Below, in pieces: positions 38,518 to 46,905 of a DNA stretch of 60,297 nucleotides. The stretch covers positions 1 to 60,297 of IMG/VR virus record IMGVR_UViG_3300017941_000009; one strand, given 5' to 3'. A program made the position numbers and the translations under genes. The stretch comes from a virus. Below the pieces are notes generated by a model that saw only the letters and a program-made list of their open reading frames with translations, made no database searches and was not told the origin of the DNA. The first letter of the stretch is position 1. Each line of letters begins with the position of its first letter.

Positions 38518-40785
38518 GTGACTGCTCTCTTCCGCCCCCGCGAGAAGCCCCCCACGCCGCAAGGGGATACCACGCCGAGGCACGAGCGCTGGCTCCCGCC
38601 GGCGCTCCGCACGAACAACCAGGAAGACGACCTCGACTCCAAGCGTGCCACCTGGGCTGAGGAGCGGTGGACGGAACAGGATGCCATCTACCGTCTCCGG
38701 GACCGCTCGATCGAAGAGCACATCCGGATGATTGCCGGTCAGCAGTGGTGGGTGTACCACCATCTCCTGGGCTGGCAGGACATCTTCCACTGGATGACGG
38801 ACGACGAGAAGCGCTGGCGCCAGCGCCCCGTCTTTAACCGCATCCTGCCGTGGTTCATCCTCACGCACGCGCGGTTCACCGAGAACCCCTTCATCTGCAC
38901 GTTCCTGCCGGGCCCCGACCAGCACGACGCCGAGGTGGCGGAGATGCTGGACACGCTCTACAAGATCAAGTGGCGCGACACGGGGATGGTGGATGTGTGG
39001 GCGCGGTGTGCCTCGTGGATCATCGCGTCCGGGACGGGCTTCCAGCAGAGCCGGATCGACCTCAGTAAGGGCGAGTTCGAGGACTGGGTCGGCAAGGCGG
39101 AACTCGCGCTGCTCGGCCCCGACGGTCAGCCCGTCCTGCGCGAGGATGGCCAACCCATCACCCGTGAGATCCCCGAGGGCGTGCCGTTCGATGCCAAGGG
39201 CCAGCCGCTCGCCGAGTTGACCTCCGAGGGCCTGCGCATCACCGGCAAGCCGCACCGGGAACGCCGCGGCGATCTGGTGATGGATGTGCACTCGCCGCTC
39301 GAGGTGCGGGGGCAGTGGGGACCGCGGCCGTGGCACGAGCAGAAGATTCACCTGATCCGCTCCTACATCCCCCCGAGCGAGGTGTACGAGCGCTGGGGCG
39401 TCGAGGTCGAGCCGGACGTCACGGATCTTCCCTCGGGGTCAGCGGGCTTTCTGGAGCGGATGCTGTTCGGCTCCGGCTTCTACGGCGCAGCGTCCTCGCC
39501 CGTGCACCCCTACGCGACGGGCAGTGCGCAGGCATCACCCGACGGGTACTGCTGCATCCAGAGCACGTGGATGGCCCCCTCGAAGGCCGTCGAGGGGATG
39601 GAGGAGACAGAGGAGAGCACGGGCGGACGCCTATTGGTGACGGCGAAGGGCAAGACGCTCTTCGATGGTCCGCGCCCCTTCAAGTGTAAGTGGACGAGCC
39701 CAGTCCGTTGCTACGAGTTCATCCGCTTGCCGGGCCGGCCGTGGGGCTCCACCCCACTCGAGATGCTGGTCTCCCCACAGAAGGCGTACAATCAGGGCTG
39801 GAAGCAGGTCCTGGAGAACCGGGCCCTGTGCGCGAACCCGCAGCAGGTGTACGACCTCGATTCCGGCCTCCGCAGCAACCAGGTCGACAACCGCCCGGGT
39901 CGCCAGTACGGTGTCCGGATGAAGAAGGGCGTGAAGCCCATCGACTGGATCATCCCGCCGGCGATGGGGTCGGACGTCTGGCGCAGCCAGCTCGCGCTCT
40001 CACAGGAGCTCTCCTACATCGGCTCGCAGACGGGCACCGATGCCCAGCAGACGATGTCGCGGCGCTCCTCCGCGAAGATGATGGAGGAACTGCGGTTCAA
40101 CGACGACCGCTTCATCGGCCCCACGATGATGCGGTGCGCCGAAGAGAATGGGCGGATGATCGAGGACTGGCGGGCGATGGCGCGCGTGCTCTACACCACG
40201 GAGACCCTCCTCAAGTACACGGGCGAAGACTCGGCGGCGCGTGCAGTCGTGCTGATGCCGCAGCTCCTCGACACCGCGGACGTCACGGTCCAGCCGGACA
40301 TCGAATCCATGAAGCCGGAGGGCCGGGGCGAGCGCCGCCAGCGGGTGTACCAGATGTGGAAGGACAGCGCCTTCGGCGACCCGAAGAGTCCGCAGGCGCG
40401 GCGTATCCTGTACGAGGTGGGGCGGTTCCCGAGCATGGCGCAGATGGTGCCGGGCGGGGTCCACCTCGCTGCCGCGAAGCAAGAGAACGCGAAGATGGTG
40501 CAGGGGCAGGCGTGCCAGGTGGAGGAGTGGCAGGATCACGAGGTGCACCTCGATGCGCACGAGACATTCATGGCGGCGCCGGAGTTCACGCGCCTACCGG
40601 ACGCCGTGCGGGCCATCTTCATCGAGCACCGGCGCCAGACGATGGAGGGCCTGGTGCGGAAGCAGCGGCAGATGCAGCTCATGGCACAGGCGGCCCAGGC
40701 GCCACCGATGCCCCTGCCTGGCGCCCCGGCGCCGGGTGCTCTCCCGGCGGGGGCACCGGCGCAGCCCGCAGGCGCTGCTGCGTGA
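38518..40785 (+). CDS. Portal protein, 755 aa
   Basis: The dodecameric ring through which DNA enters and leaves. The layout is that of large podovirus portals: a charged N-terminus (RDRSIEEHIRMIAGQQWWVY), WFILTHARFTENPFICTFLP, a long wing and stem region and a helix-rich C-terminus (IEHRRQTMEGLVRKQRQMQL), ending in a Pro/Ala-rich tail. Length is close to that of P22-type portals (about 725). GTG start at 38518. Confidence 0.8.
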   Translation: MTALFRPREKPPTPQGDTTPRHERWLPPALRTNNQEDDLDSKRATWAEERWTEQDAIYRLRDRSIEEHIRMIAGQQWWVYHHLLGWQDIFHWMTDDEKRWRQRPVFNRILPWFILTHARFTENPFICTFLPGPDQHDAEVAEMLDTLYKIKWRDTGMVDVWARCASWIIASGTGFQQSRIDLSKGEFEDWVGKAELALLGPDGQPVLREDGQPITREIPEGVPFDAKGQPLAELTSEGLRITGKPHRERRGDLVMDVHSPLEVRGQWGPRPWHEQKIHLIRSYIPPSEVYERWGVEVEPDVTDLPSGSAGFLERMLFGSGFYGAASSPVHPYATGSAQASPDGYCCIQSTWMAPSKAVEGMEETEESTGGRLLVTAKGKTLFDGPRPFKCKWTSPVRCYEFIRLPGRPWGSTPLEMLVSPQKAYNQGWKQVLENRALCANPQQVYDLDSGLRSNQVDNRPGRQYGVRMKKGVKPIDWIIPPAMGSDVWRSQLALSQELSYIGSQTGTDAQQTMSRRSSAKMMEELRFNDDRFIGPTMMRCAEENGRMIEDWRAMARVLYTTETLLKYTGEDSAARAVVLMPQLLDTADVTVQPDIESMKPEGRGERRQRVYQMWKDSAFGDPKSPQARRILYEVGRFPSMAQMVPGGVHLAAAKQENAKMVQGQACQVEEWQDHEVHLDAHETFMAAPEFTRLPDAVRAIFIEHRRQTMEGLVRKQRQMQLMAQAAQAPPMPLPGAPAPGALPAGAPAQPAGAAA

Positions 40786-40973
40786 GCGCACCGGCACGGG
40801 TCCGGACCGAGGACCTACAGGCCCAGCAGGCGGTCGAGTTGCTGGTCGGGTTGGTCCGAGAGGGGTTCCACGGCAGCGTGGAGATCCACTTCGATCACGG
40901 TCGCCCGGAGCTGGCGAAGAAGCATGTCACGGTGCACTTCGAGAAGCCGCGCGACTTGCTGCGAAGAGGGTAG
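40782..40973 (+). CDS. Hypothetical small protein, 63 aa
   Basis: GTG overlaps the portal stop. A helix (LQAQQAVELLVGLVREGFHG) is followed by a strand-rich half (VEIHFDHGRPE; HVTVHFEKPRD). Its position between portal and scaffold genes suggests a head-associated role. No family recognised. Confidence 0.6.
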   Translation: MSAPARVRTEDLQAQQAVELLVGLVREGFHGSVEIHFDHGRPELAKKHVTVHFEKPRDLLRRG

Positions 40974-40994
40974 GTCCGTAGAGTAGGTACATAG

Positions 40995-41011
40995 CCCGCC
41001 CAGTTGGCGGG
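40995..41011. terminator. Hairpin 1 of the repeated double-hairpin element, copy B
   Basis: CCCGCC and GGCGGG pair around CAGTT. Sequence and surroundings match 26504-26522 (shared ACATAGCCC, AGT, GGCGGG, CCGGA, CCGA, GGCCCGG). Confidence 0.6.
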
Positions 41012-41029
41012 TCCGGAAGCCGATCGAAA

Positions 41030-41063
41030 GGCCCGGGATGCTCCTGAGGGAGCGTCTCGGGCT
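41030..41063. terminator. Strong 14-bp hairpin, copy B hairpin 2
   Basis: GCCCGGGATGCTCC (41031-41044) pairs with GGAGCGTCTCGGGC (41049-41062), 12 Watson-Crick pairs and two G-U pairs around a TGAG loop, followed by TCTT. Probable terminator or processing stem before the scaffold and capsid genes. An ATG in its left arm (41038) is unlikely to be a start. Confidence 0.6.
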
Positions 41064-41085
41064 CTTCGCGTTCAGGGGGCAGCCG

Positions 41086-41352
41086 ATGGAGCACACGTAC
41101 AAGCGGCATGGGGTGGTGAAAGGACTCCGCGAGGACTACGACGACAAGAATCTCGTCGGCGTGGAGTTCGAGGAGCCTGCCCCACCCGCGAAGAAGCGCA
41201 GCCCCAAGTCGCCCGGCATGGTGTCGATGCCCCGCAGCCACACCGTCCCGATGCCGCGCGAGAAGGCCAAGCACTTCGCGGTGGGCGATGCGGTGGAGTA
41301 CGAGGCGACCCTCCGCCACTTCGGGAAGCACGGCGCGAAGGAGGATGCGTAG
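41086..41352 (+). CDS. Hypothetical protein, 88 aa
   Basis: ATG at 41086 has AGGGGGC before it. It starts with a beta strand pattern (HGVVKGLREDYDDKNLVGVE), a Pro/Lys-rich middle, and ends with VGDAVEYEATLRHFGKHG. Small head-region gene; no family recognised. Confidence 0.6.
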   Translation: MEHTYKRHGVVKGLREDYDDKNLVGVEFEEPAPPAKKRSPKSPGMVSMPRSHTVPMPREKAKHFAVGDAVEYEATLRHFGKHGAKEDA

Positions 41353-41529
41353 ATGCCCGGCAAACTGAGGCGACACCCGACCTCCGAGGCGCAGCGCAAG
41401 GCGATGGGCGCGGCCGCCTCCGGGCACTCGACGCTCGGGATCCCGAAGTCGGTCGGCAAGGAGTTCATCGCTGCGGATCCCGGCGGCAAGCTGCCCAGGC
41501 GCCGGAAGGTGAAACGGAGGAAGTCCTGA
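41353..41529 (+). CDS. Small basic head-region protein, 58 aa
   Basis: [15 protein letters not shown], then [20 protein letters not shown] and a very basic end. The (S)EAQR.AM.AAA.G...G.P..VGKEF...D.GGKLP pattern recurs in many phages next to capsid genes; its role is unknown, though a link to the virion is likely. ATG follows the preceding stop directly. Confidence 0.65.
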   Translation: MPGKLRRHPTSEAQRKAMGAAASGHSTLGIPKSVGKEFIAADPGGKLPRRRKVKRRKS

Positions 41530-41657
41530 TGCCGATCGGCTTGTTCTCCCCGGACGGGAACTACCCCCCGCGGCGAAGCGTGGTGCAGCAGCGCCGCGAG
41601 GCCGCGTGGCGGTTCAAGACAAGTCAGCGCCAGCGCCGCAAGGCGCGCAGGCGGTAG
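41529..41657 (+). CDS. Very small basic protein, 42 aa
   Basis: Overlaps the previous stop as [25 protein letters not shown] and a strongly basic C-terminus (RQRRKARRR). May bind DNA. Function unknown. Confidence 0.45.
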   Translation: MPIGLFSPDGNYPPRRSVVQQRREAAWRFKTSQRQRRKARRR

Positions 41658-41712
41658 CAGGACGGGGCCGCACTCACGCGCCCCCGAAAACCAGAGTGGG
41701 GGATTGGACACG

Positions 41713-42969
41713 ATGCTCGAAGACCAGGGTTCGCCAGGTGGTGCCGCACCCGCCGCGGAAGCGCCGGGCGGTGCCGCTGCCGCCGCGCCTGCCGCGCCGG
41801 CCGCACCCAGTGGAACGCAGTCCGCGATCGACGCGGCCCGCCAGCGCCTCGCTGAGACAGGCACAATGCTGCCGGCCGAGGAGGCCGACAAGGGCGGCGA
41901 GGGCGAGACGGCGGAGCAGAAGGCGGCGCGGGAAGCCGCAGCCGCTGCCGGACACGAGGGCGAGACCGAAGAGCAGCGGACGGCGCGCGAAGCGGAAGAG
42001 GCCGCGAACGAGCACCCCGAGACCGCCGACGAGAAGACAGCGCGCGAAGCAGCGGAAGCCGCCGCTGCGGAGGAGCACCCCGAGCTGGCGGTCGTGCTCC
42101 CGCCGGACGAGAACCGCGGTGAGAAACCGATCACCATCGATGCCCCGGACCAGGAGGTCGTGAACCGCCTGAACCGCCTGAACAACGAGGCGGCGATCGG
42201 GCGGCAGGTGAAGCAGGAGCGGCGGGCGATCGAGCGGCAGTTCGACCAGCTCGAGGCGGTCGAGGACCTGATCACGCTCGACCCCGCGGGCTTCGTGCTG
42301 GACCGCGTGGACCAGGTGGTCCGGCCCGACGTGGCGATGCACCTCCTGTTCGAGCCGGGGATGCTCGAAGCCGTCCAGGAGCGGCTCGAGCAGATGGGTG
42401 TCGAGGGGGGCATCGCGGCGGCCTTGGAGAGCCCCGAGACGCTGCGTGTCCTGCGGGCCGAGCTCAAGGCCGGCAGATTGGAGATGCGGGAGACGCTCCG
42501 GGAGAAGGCCGATCAGCGGCGGACGCTGCGTGCGGCTGCGGCCCGGGTCTCCGGACAGATCGACGCCCTCATCCCCGAGCACATTGTCGGGGAGCAGCGC
42601 GACCAACTGTATGAGGAGGCGCGACGGGACATCGTCGCGCGCGCGAAGAAGTACGGCGTCCAGGACCTCGATGCGGAGGATGTGGCGCTGTTCGTAGGAC
42701 GGGTGCTGCGGCAGCACGAGATCGCCGCGGTGCCCGCGCGCAGTGCAGGAGACGGGAAGCCGGCAACCTCACGGCCCCCGGTGCCCGCCGCCCGCACGGG
42801 CGCGCAGTTCACGCAAGGCCGAGACGCTCGGCAGAAAGCCGCCGCTGCCGCCCCCGCTGGGGCCGGTGCGCCCGCTGCGAAGCCTCGTCCGACCCTGCCG
42901 CCGACCACGGACGGGCGCATCGCGTATATCCGGCAGCACGGATTGCGCGCGGCGCTCGGCAAGGTGTAA
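41713..42969 (+). CDS. Scaffold-like protein, 418 aa
   Basis: Position directly before the major capsid gene and composition (acidic, helical, few aromatics) fit a scaffolding protein that guides prohead assembly. Residues 1-45 are Pro/Ala/Gly-rich; residues about 50-125 hold three similar acidic repeats built on ET.EQ..AREA (GGEGETAEQKAAREA, HEGETEEQRTAREA, PETADEKTAREA). A long helical middle follows (LNNEAAIGRQVKQERRAIER and so on) and a basic C-terminus that could contact the capsid. ATG at 41713; a TTG at 41704 adds three residues. Confidence 0.65.
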   Translation: MLEDQGSPGGAAPAAEAPGGAAAAAPAAPAAPSGTQSAIDAARQRLAETGTMLPAEEADKGGEGETAEQKAAREAAAAAGHEGETEEQRTAREAEEAANEHPETADEKTAREAAEAAAAEEHPELAVVLPPDENRGEKPITIDAPDQEVVNRLNRLNNEAAIGRQVKQERRAIERQFDQLEAVEDLITLDPAGFVLDRVDQVVRPDVAMHLLFEPGMLEAVQERLEQMGVEGGIAAALESPETLRVLRAELKAGRLEMRETLREKADQRRTLRAAAARVSGQIDALIPEHIVGEQRDQLYEEARRDIVARAKKYGVQDLDAEDVALFVGRVLRQHEIAAVPARSAGDGKPATSRPPVPAARTGAQFTQGRDARQKAAAAAPAGAGAPAAKPRPTLPPTTDGRIAYIRQHGLRAALGKV

Positions 42970-42980
42970 CCCGCAGGCTG

Positions 42981-42996
42981 GCGCGCAGACGCGCGC
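42981..42996. promoter_or_regulatory. GCGCGC hairpin before the capsid gene
   Basis: Two GCGCGC arms around AGAC sit between the scaffold stop and the ribosome site (GAGGAG) of the capsid gene. It may protect the capsid message or help to separate scaffold and capsid expression. Confidence 0.45.
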
Positions 42997-43008
42997 GAGG
43001 AGCAGCAC

Positions 43009-44388
43009 ATGGCTTCCGAAACGACCACCACAGCCCTCATCGACGAGGCGCTGAAGGTGATCTTCGCGAAGAGCATCCATGACGACATCGTGGTGGACCA
43101 CGAGCTCATGGACATCTTCAAGGCGGAGATGAACGTCAAGAGCGACGAGACCACGGGGGGCCGCTGGATCGAGCAGGGCCACTTCTGGCAGTACCCGGCC
43201 GGCTTCGGGTGGCGCCAGGACAATGAGTACATCCCCGAGGCGGTCTCGGCGAAGTTCAAGAACAGCCGGCTCTACCTCCGCAAGGGGCAGGGCGTGCTGG
43301 AGATGAGCGGCGACACGATGCGCAAGGTGCGCACCGACGAGGGGGCCTTCCTCGACTACATGGAGAAGGCGAAGCCCGCCCTGATCGAGGGCGTGAACAA
43401 CGAACTGGACCTCGCCTACCTCGGCACCGGCTCGGGCATCAAGGCGGAGGTGGCGTCGAAGGATGGTGGGGGCTCGACCGCCGGGACGTACAAGCTCGGG
43501 GTGAAGCATCACTCCGGCATCCCCGGCTACACCGAGGCGTGGCTGGCCTTCCTCGAAGGCCAGAACATCATCTTCGGGTCCAACGCGACCTTCCACACCA
43601 TCCGCGCCGGCGCGCCCGGCCGCTACGCGACCGTGGTGGGCATCGTCGAGGATCGCAACCAGATCATCGTGAAGTGCGATGCCACGCTCTACAGCAACAT
43701 CACGGCGGGCGACTGCATCGCCGAGGGCGATGGGGCCGGCTACTCCGCGATGGACCGGGACGGCAACCCGCGCGTCATGGCGGGCCTCCTGGCCGGCGAC
43801 GACAACGGCGAGATCGTCGAGGTGTACAACAACATCGACCGGATGGCGGACGACGCCCGCCTGTGGCGCTCGCACGTCATCGACGCGCAGGCGGAGTCCG
43901 GCGGCGCGCTGTCTGAGGACCTGCTCGACCTGGCCTTCCGCCGGGCCGTGGTCCGCGGCAACGCGAAGATCACCCACATCGTGATGTCGCACTCGGCATC
44001 CACGATGTACTGGCGCGGGCTGCGGGACGGCGTCAACGCCCAGGGCCAGCAGCGGTTCGTGAACGTCGAGGGCAACTTCACCTCCGGCAAGGGCAAGCTG
44101 GGCATCCGCGTCGGGGCCGAGGTCTACCCCGTGCGCGTCTGCCGCAAGCTCCCGCCCGAAGTCGTGTTCGGCCTCCAGGCCGATCGCTGGGCGCGGCTCA
44201 CCCTCGGCGCGCTCACCTGGGAGGAAGAGACCGGCTCCATGTGGAACCGGGTCGTGGACAGCACGGGCCGGAAGGATGCGTACTACAGCACCTTCCACCT
44301 GTACGAGCAGCTCTACTGCATCGCCCCGCAGAAGCAGTTCCGGATCGACGGGCTCAACCCCGCCGAGCACCCGGCCCACGCGAGCTGA
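43009..44388 (+). CDS. Major capsid protein, 459 aa
   Basis: Location after portal and scaffold, length and composition fit a major capsid protein of the HK97/P22 group. Notable parts: an N-terminal helix (ALIDEALKVIFAKSIHDDIV), a beta-rich middle with GDCIAEGDGAGYSAMD, ITHIVMSHSASTMYWRGLRD in the A-domain region, and a C-terminal AYYSTFHLYEQLYCIAPQKQ strand pair. Good ribosome site (GAGGAG). No transmembrane or signal region. Confidence 0.8.
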   Translation: MASETTTTALIDEALKVIFAKSIHDDIVVDHELMDIFKAEMNVKSDETTGGRWIEQGHFWQYPAGFGWRQDNEYIPEAVSAKFKNSRLYLRKGQGVLEMSGDTMRKVRTDEGAFLDYMEKAKPALIEGVNNELDLAYLGTGSGIKAEVASKDGGGSTAGTYKLGVKHHSGIPGYTEAWLAFLEGQNIIFGSNATFHTIRAGAPGRYATVVGIVEDRNQIIVKCDATLYSNITAGDCIAEGDGAGYSAMDRDGNPRVMAGLLAGDDNGEIVEVYNNIDRMADDARLWRSHVIDAQAESGGALSEDLLDLAFRRAVVRGNAKITHIVMSHSASTMYWRGLRDGVNAQGQQRFVNVEGNFTSGKGKLGIRVGAEVYPVRVCRKLPPEVVFGLQADRWARLTLGALTWEEETGSMWNRVVDSTGRKDAYYSTFHLYEQLYCIAPQKQFRIDGLNPAEHPAHAS

Positions 44389-45068
44389 TGCAGGTACGAC
44401 GGTGGCTAGGGCAGGTCGCCGGGGCCTTCGGGCTCCGGCGGCCTGAGCCGGACGAGGACAAGGGACCGTCCTCGCCCGCGCGCCTCATCGACATCCCCGG
44501 CCAGGAACGGCAGCCGAGCGCGGAGCTTCTGCACCGGCTCCGCGCGTTGGACACCCGCGCCGAGGTGCTCTACACCGGGCACGGGCACTGGCTCCTGGGG
44601 CACGTCAACGAAGGGATGGACCGCGGGGCGCGTGTGCGGATGGGCCAGCGCATGGCCCTGCGGGTCCGGGCCGGCGACGGCTACGCCTTCACCGAGGATC
44701 GGTGGGCTGCACTGCGGCAGGGGCTGATGTACGCGCAGGGGTTCCACGTGATCTCCGACCTGGAGATCCAGGGGGAGCCCGACGGGCAGTTGGTCGAGGA
44801 GTTGCGGCGCTGCCTGTTCGTGGAGAACGGGGGCGTGCTCGAGACGCCGCGGGCCCTCGCGGAACAGGCAGCACTGCGCGATCGCCAGCGGGAACGCCAG
44901 GTGCGCGAGCGCGACATGGTGCATTGGTTGTGGGGTCGGAGCGTGTACGGCCGTGGAAATCCCGCGCCCGTTACCGTCCCGAGACTGGTTGATGCCACTG
45001 GGAGGCCGTATGGTGGGAGATCTGAGGCTGGGCAGGCGCGCGCTCGCGAGTTCGCCCGGACTGCTTGA
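44388..45068 (+). CDS. Hypothetical head-region protein, 226 aa
   Basis: Directly after the capsid gene with an ATGA overlap. Contains LRALDTRAEVLYTGHGHWLLG and several Arg-rich helices (LRDRQRERQVRERDMVHWLW). May be a minor head protein. No family recognised. Confidence 0.6.
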   Translation: MQVRRWLGQVAGAFGLRRPEPDEDKGPSSPARLIDIPGQERQPSAELLHRLRALDTRAEVLYTGHGHWLLGHVNEGMDRGARVRMGQRMALRVRAGDGYAFTEDRWAALRQGLMYAQGFHVISDLEIQGEPDGQLVEELRRCLFVENGGVLETPRALAEQAALRDRQRERQVRERDMVHWLWGRSVYGRGNPAPVTVPRLVDATGRPYGGRSEAGQARAREFARTA

Positions 45069-45309
45069 GCAGCTTCGGGAGCAGGGCGCGGGAATGGCTT
45101 CGCAGTTCCGGATGGGCCAGAAGCTGCTTCACCCGGAACGCTTCGACGCGCGCGGACAGCGGAAGCCGGAAGCGGCCCCCGTCAGCGCGGAGACCCAGGA
45201 GCTGTTCCCGAAGCACCTCAACGGCCCGCGCTGGCAGCTCTCGGATGGCAGCATCGTCCGCGGCAAGCGCTCGGACGCTGAGGCGGCCGAGCAGAAGCTG
45301 GGACAGTAG
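45010..45309 (+). CDS. Hypothetical head-region protein, 99 aa
   Basis: ATG at 45010 was chosen for its ribosome site (GGGAGG); it overlaps the previous gene by 59 bases. Helical start (LLEQLREQGAGMASQFRMGQ) and a C-terminal part with WQLSDGSIVRGKRSDAEAAE. The last part resembles short sequences found in virion-associated proteins, but I cannot name the family. Confidence 0.55.
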   Translation: MVGDLRLGRRALASSPGLLEQLREQGAGMASQFRMGQKLLHPERFDARGQRKPEAAPVSAETQELFPKHLNGPRWQLSDGSIVRGKRSDAEAAEQKLGQ

Positions 45310-45972
45310 GTGACCGTGGCCGGCACCCTGGTTGTGCGCGACCTCGTCACCGCGGCACGGGATGAGCACCCGACGTTCGACGATCGTCGGCACCCCGACC
45401 CCGTGCTACTGCGCGCGTTGTCGCGGTACAACAAGGAGCTGCTCGGCAAGATCATCCGCCTGGACGACTCGAAGGGAGTGGAGTACTTCGACCAAGCACT
45501 CCCGCTGGCGGTGTTCGACAACGGCATCGCCATCCCGGCGTACAAGTACCCGTTTGGGCTGCAGGCCACGGCCCTCGGCCGGACACGGCCACACCCACTC
45601 GACTTGGTGTCGTGGGAGGAGAGTAGCCAGTATCGGCACGCGGGCTACCTCCTCAACGGCATTCTCTTCCTGTGCGGGCGTCCGCACGACTGGACGTCCT
45701 TTTCCAGTGTGCGGTTCCTGTATGTCGCGGAGCCAGCGGCACTGGCGATGGACCTGGCGACGGTGCTGACGGCGATGCCGGACAGCGCGGAGCCCACGCT
45801 CGTCGCCTATCTCGCGCTGAAGATGGCGCAGCGGGGCGGCGCGGGTGAGGGTGAGACGAGGCCGGATCCCGGGGTGTTCGGGGCGCAGTGGCAGGCGGCC
45901 GAGGATCGCCTCCTGGACGAGATGGGCCGGAACACGCAGGCCGTTTCGTCGGTTATACGCGATGTGATGTAA
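45310..45972 (+). CDS. Head-tail adaptor-like protein 3, 220 aa
   Basis: It follows directly on the head genes, the normal site of a connector or adaptor. N-terminal helices (RDLVTAARDEHPTFDD; LLRALSRYNKELLGKII) precede a beta block, LPLAVFDNGIAIP and SVRFLYVAEP, and a helix TLVAYLALKMAQRG. The last two elements parallel those in 26605-27333 and 27343-28056. GTG start next to the upstream stop. Confidence 0.65.
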   Translation: MTVAGTLVVRDLVTAARDEHPTFDDRRHPDPVLLRALSRYNKELLGKIIRLDDSKGVEYFDQALPLAVFDNGIAIPAYKYPFGLQATALGRTRPHPLDLVSWEESSQYRHAGYLLNGILFLCGRPHDWTSFSSVRFLYVAEPAALAMDLATVLTAMPDSAEPTLVAYLALKMAQRGGAGEGETRPDPGVFGAQWQAAEDRLLDEMGRNTQAVSSVIRDVM

Positions 45973-45981
45973 GGAGCTACG

Positions 45982-46905
45982 ATGCCCTCTACCGCAGATT
46001 CGTTCGCGCAGGCCCTGCTCGACTACCGGCGGAAGAGCAGCACGCCCCAGTCGCTGACGGACCTGGAGAACTTCGACCCCACGGCGGCGCTGCAGCAGTA
46101 CGGGGCGGCGGCGACCGGCGACTTCCAGAAGCAGTTCGGCCAGGACGTGACCGACCTGCGGGGTGCCGCGGCCGGCGCGGGACGACTGAAGACCGGCTTC
46201 TACGACCAGGACGTCGGGCGGCTGGCTACCAGCGAGGCGGCACAGGTCACGCGAGACCTCGCGGGCCAGGCGATGAACGCCGCGAGCCTCAAAGCGGGCA
46301 CGCTCGAGAGCGCGACCGGGACCCAGGAAGAGGAGCAGAACCGCTACCTCGACCTCCTCTCGGGCCAGCTCGACCGGGAACAGGCGGCGGCGAACGCGAA
46401 GCAGCAGGGCAAGAGCAGCCTCTTCGGCGCGCTCGGGTCGATCGGCGGCGCCATCGCCGGCGGTCCCATCGGCGCCGCAGCGGGCAAGCTCCTACTCAGC
46501 AGCGAGCGGTTCAAGGACAACATCAAGCCCCTCGAGGGCGCGAGCGAGACCCTGGACCGGCTGCCGGCGAAGCGGTTCACCTACAAGGGCGACGACCAGC
46601 CGCAGGTCGGGGTCATGGCCGAGGACGTCGATCGCGAGCTGCCCGAGGCGTCAGTGCGCGATGAGCAGGGGCGGCCGACGGCGGTGGACTACACGAAGGT
46701 TCTGCCGCTGGTGCTCGAAGCCACGCGCGAGCAGGGCGAGCAGATCCGCCAGCTTCGCGGCGAACTGGACCGGCTGATGGGGGGTGGCCGGCTGGGGGCA
46801 CCGCCGCCGGAGGAGGATGAGGGCATGATGCCGCCACCGCGCCGGCCTGGGATGATGATGGTGGGAGGCGGCCAGGGCCCGATGCCGATGGGAGGGGTGA
46901 ACTGA
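45982..46905 (+). CDS. Virion protein with glycine zipper and S74 chaperone domain, 307 aa
   Basis: Residues 1-145 are helical and Ala/Gln-rich. A glycine-rich membrane-like segment (FGALGSIGGAIAGGPIGAAA, about 148-167) resembles glycine zippers of ejection proteins. Residues 172-285 form a C-terminal intramolecular chaperone of the S74 family: SSERFKDNIKPL with the Ser174/Lys178 positions of the self-cleavage dyad, VGVMAEDVDRELPE, VDYTKVLPLVLEATREQ. The end is Pro/Met/Gly-rich. S74 domains usually sit on fibres, so finding one here is unusual. Confidence 0.7.
   Translation: MPSTADSFAQALLDYRRKSSTPQSLTDLENFDPTAALQQYGAAATGDFQKQFGQDVTDLRGAAAGAGRLKTGFYDQDVGRLATSEAAQVTRDLAGQAMNAASLKAGTLESATGTQEEEQNRYLDLLSGQLDREQAAANAKQQGKSSLFGALGSIGGAIAGGPIGAAAGKLLLSSERFKDNIKPLEGASETLDRLPAKRFTYKGDDQPQVGVMAEDVDRELPEASVRDEQGRPTAVDYTKVLPLVLEATREQGEQIRQLRGELDRLMGGGRLGAPPPEEDEGMMPPPRRPGMMMVGGGQGPMPMGGVN

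Noticed and set aside
41038-41085. N-terminal extension of the gene at 41086 starting from ATG 41038
   Set aside because: That ATG lies in the stem of a 14-bp hairpin without a ribosome site, while ATG 41086 has one.
42769-44379. Antisense frame of about 536 codons over the capsid gene
   Set aside because: Mirror frame of the capsid gene; no independent signals.
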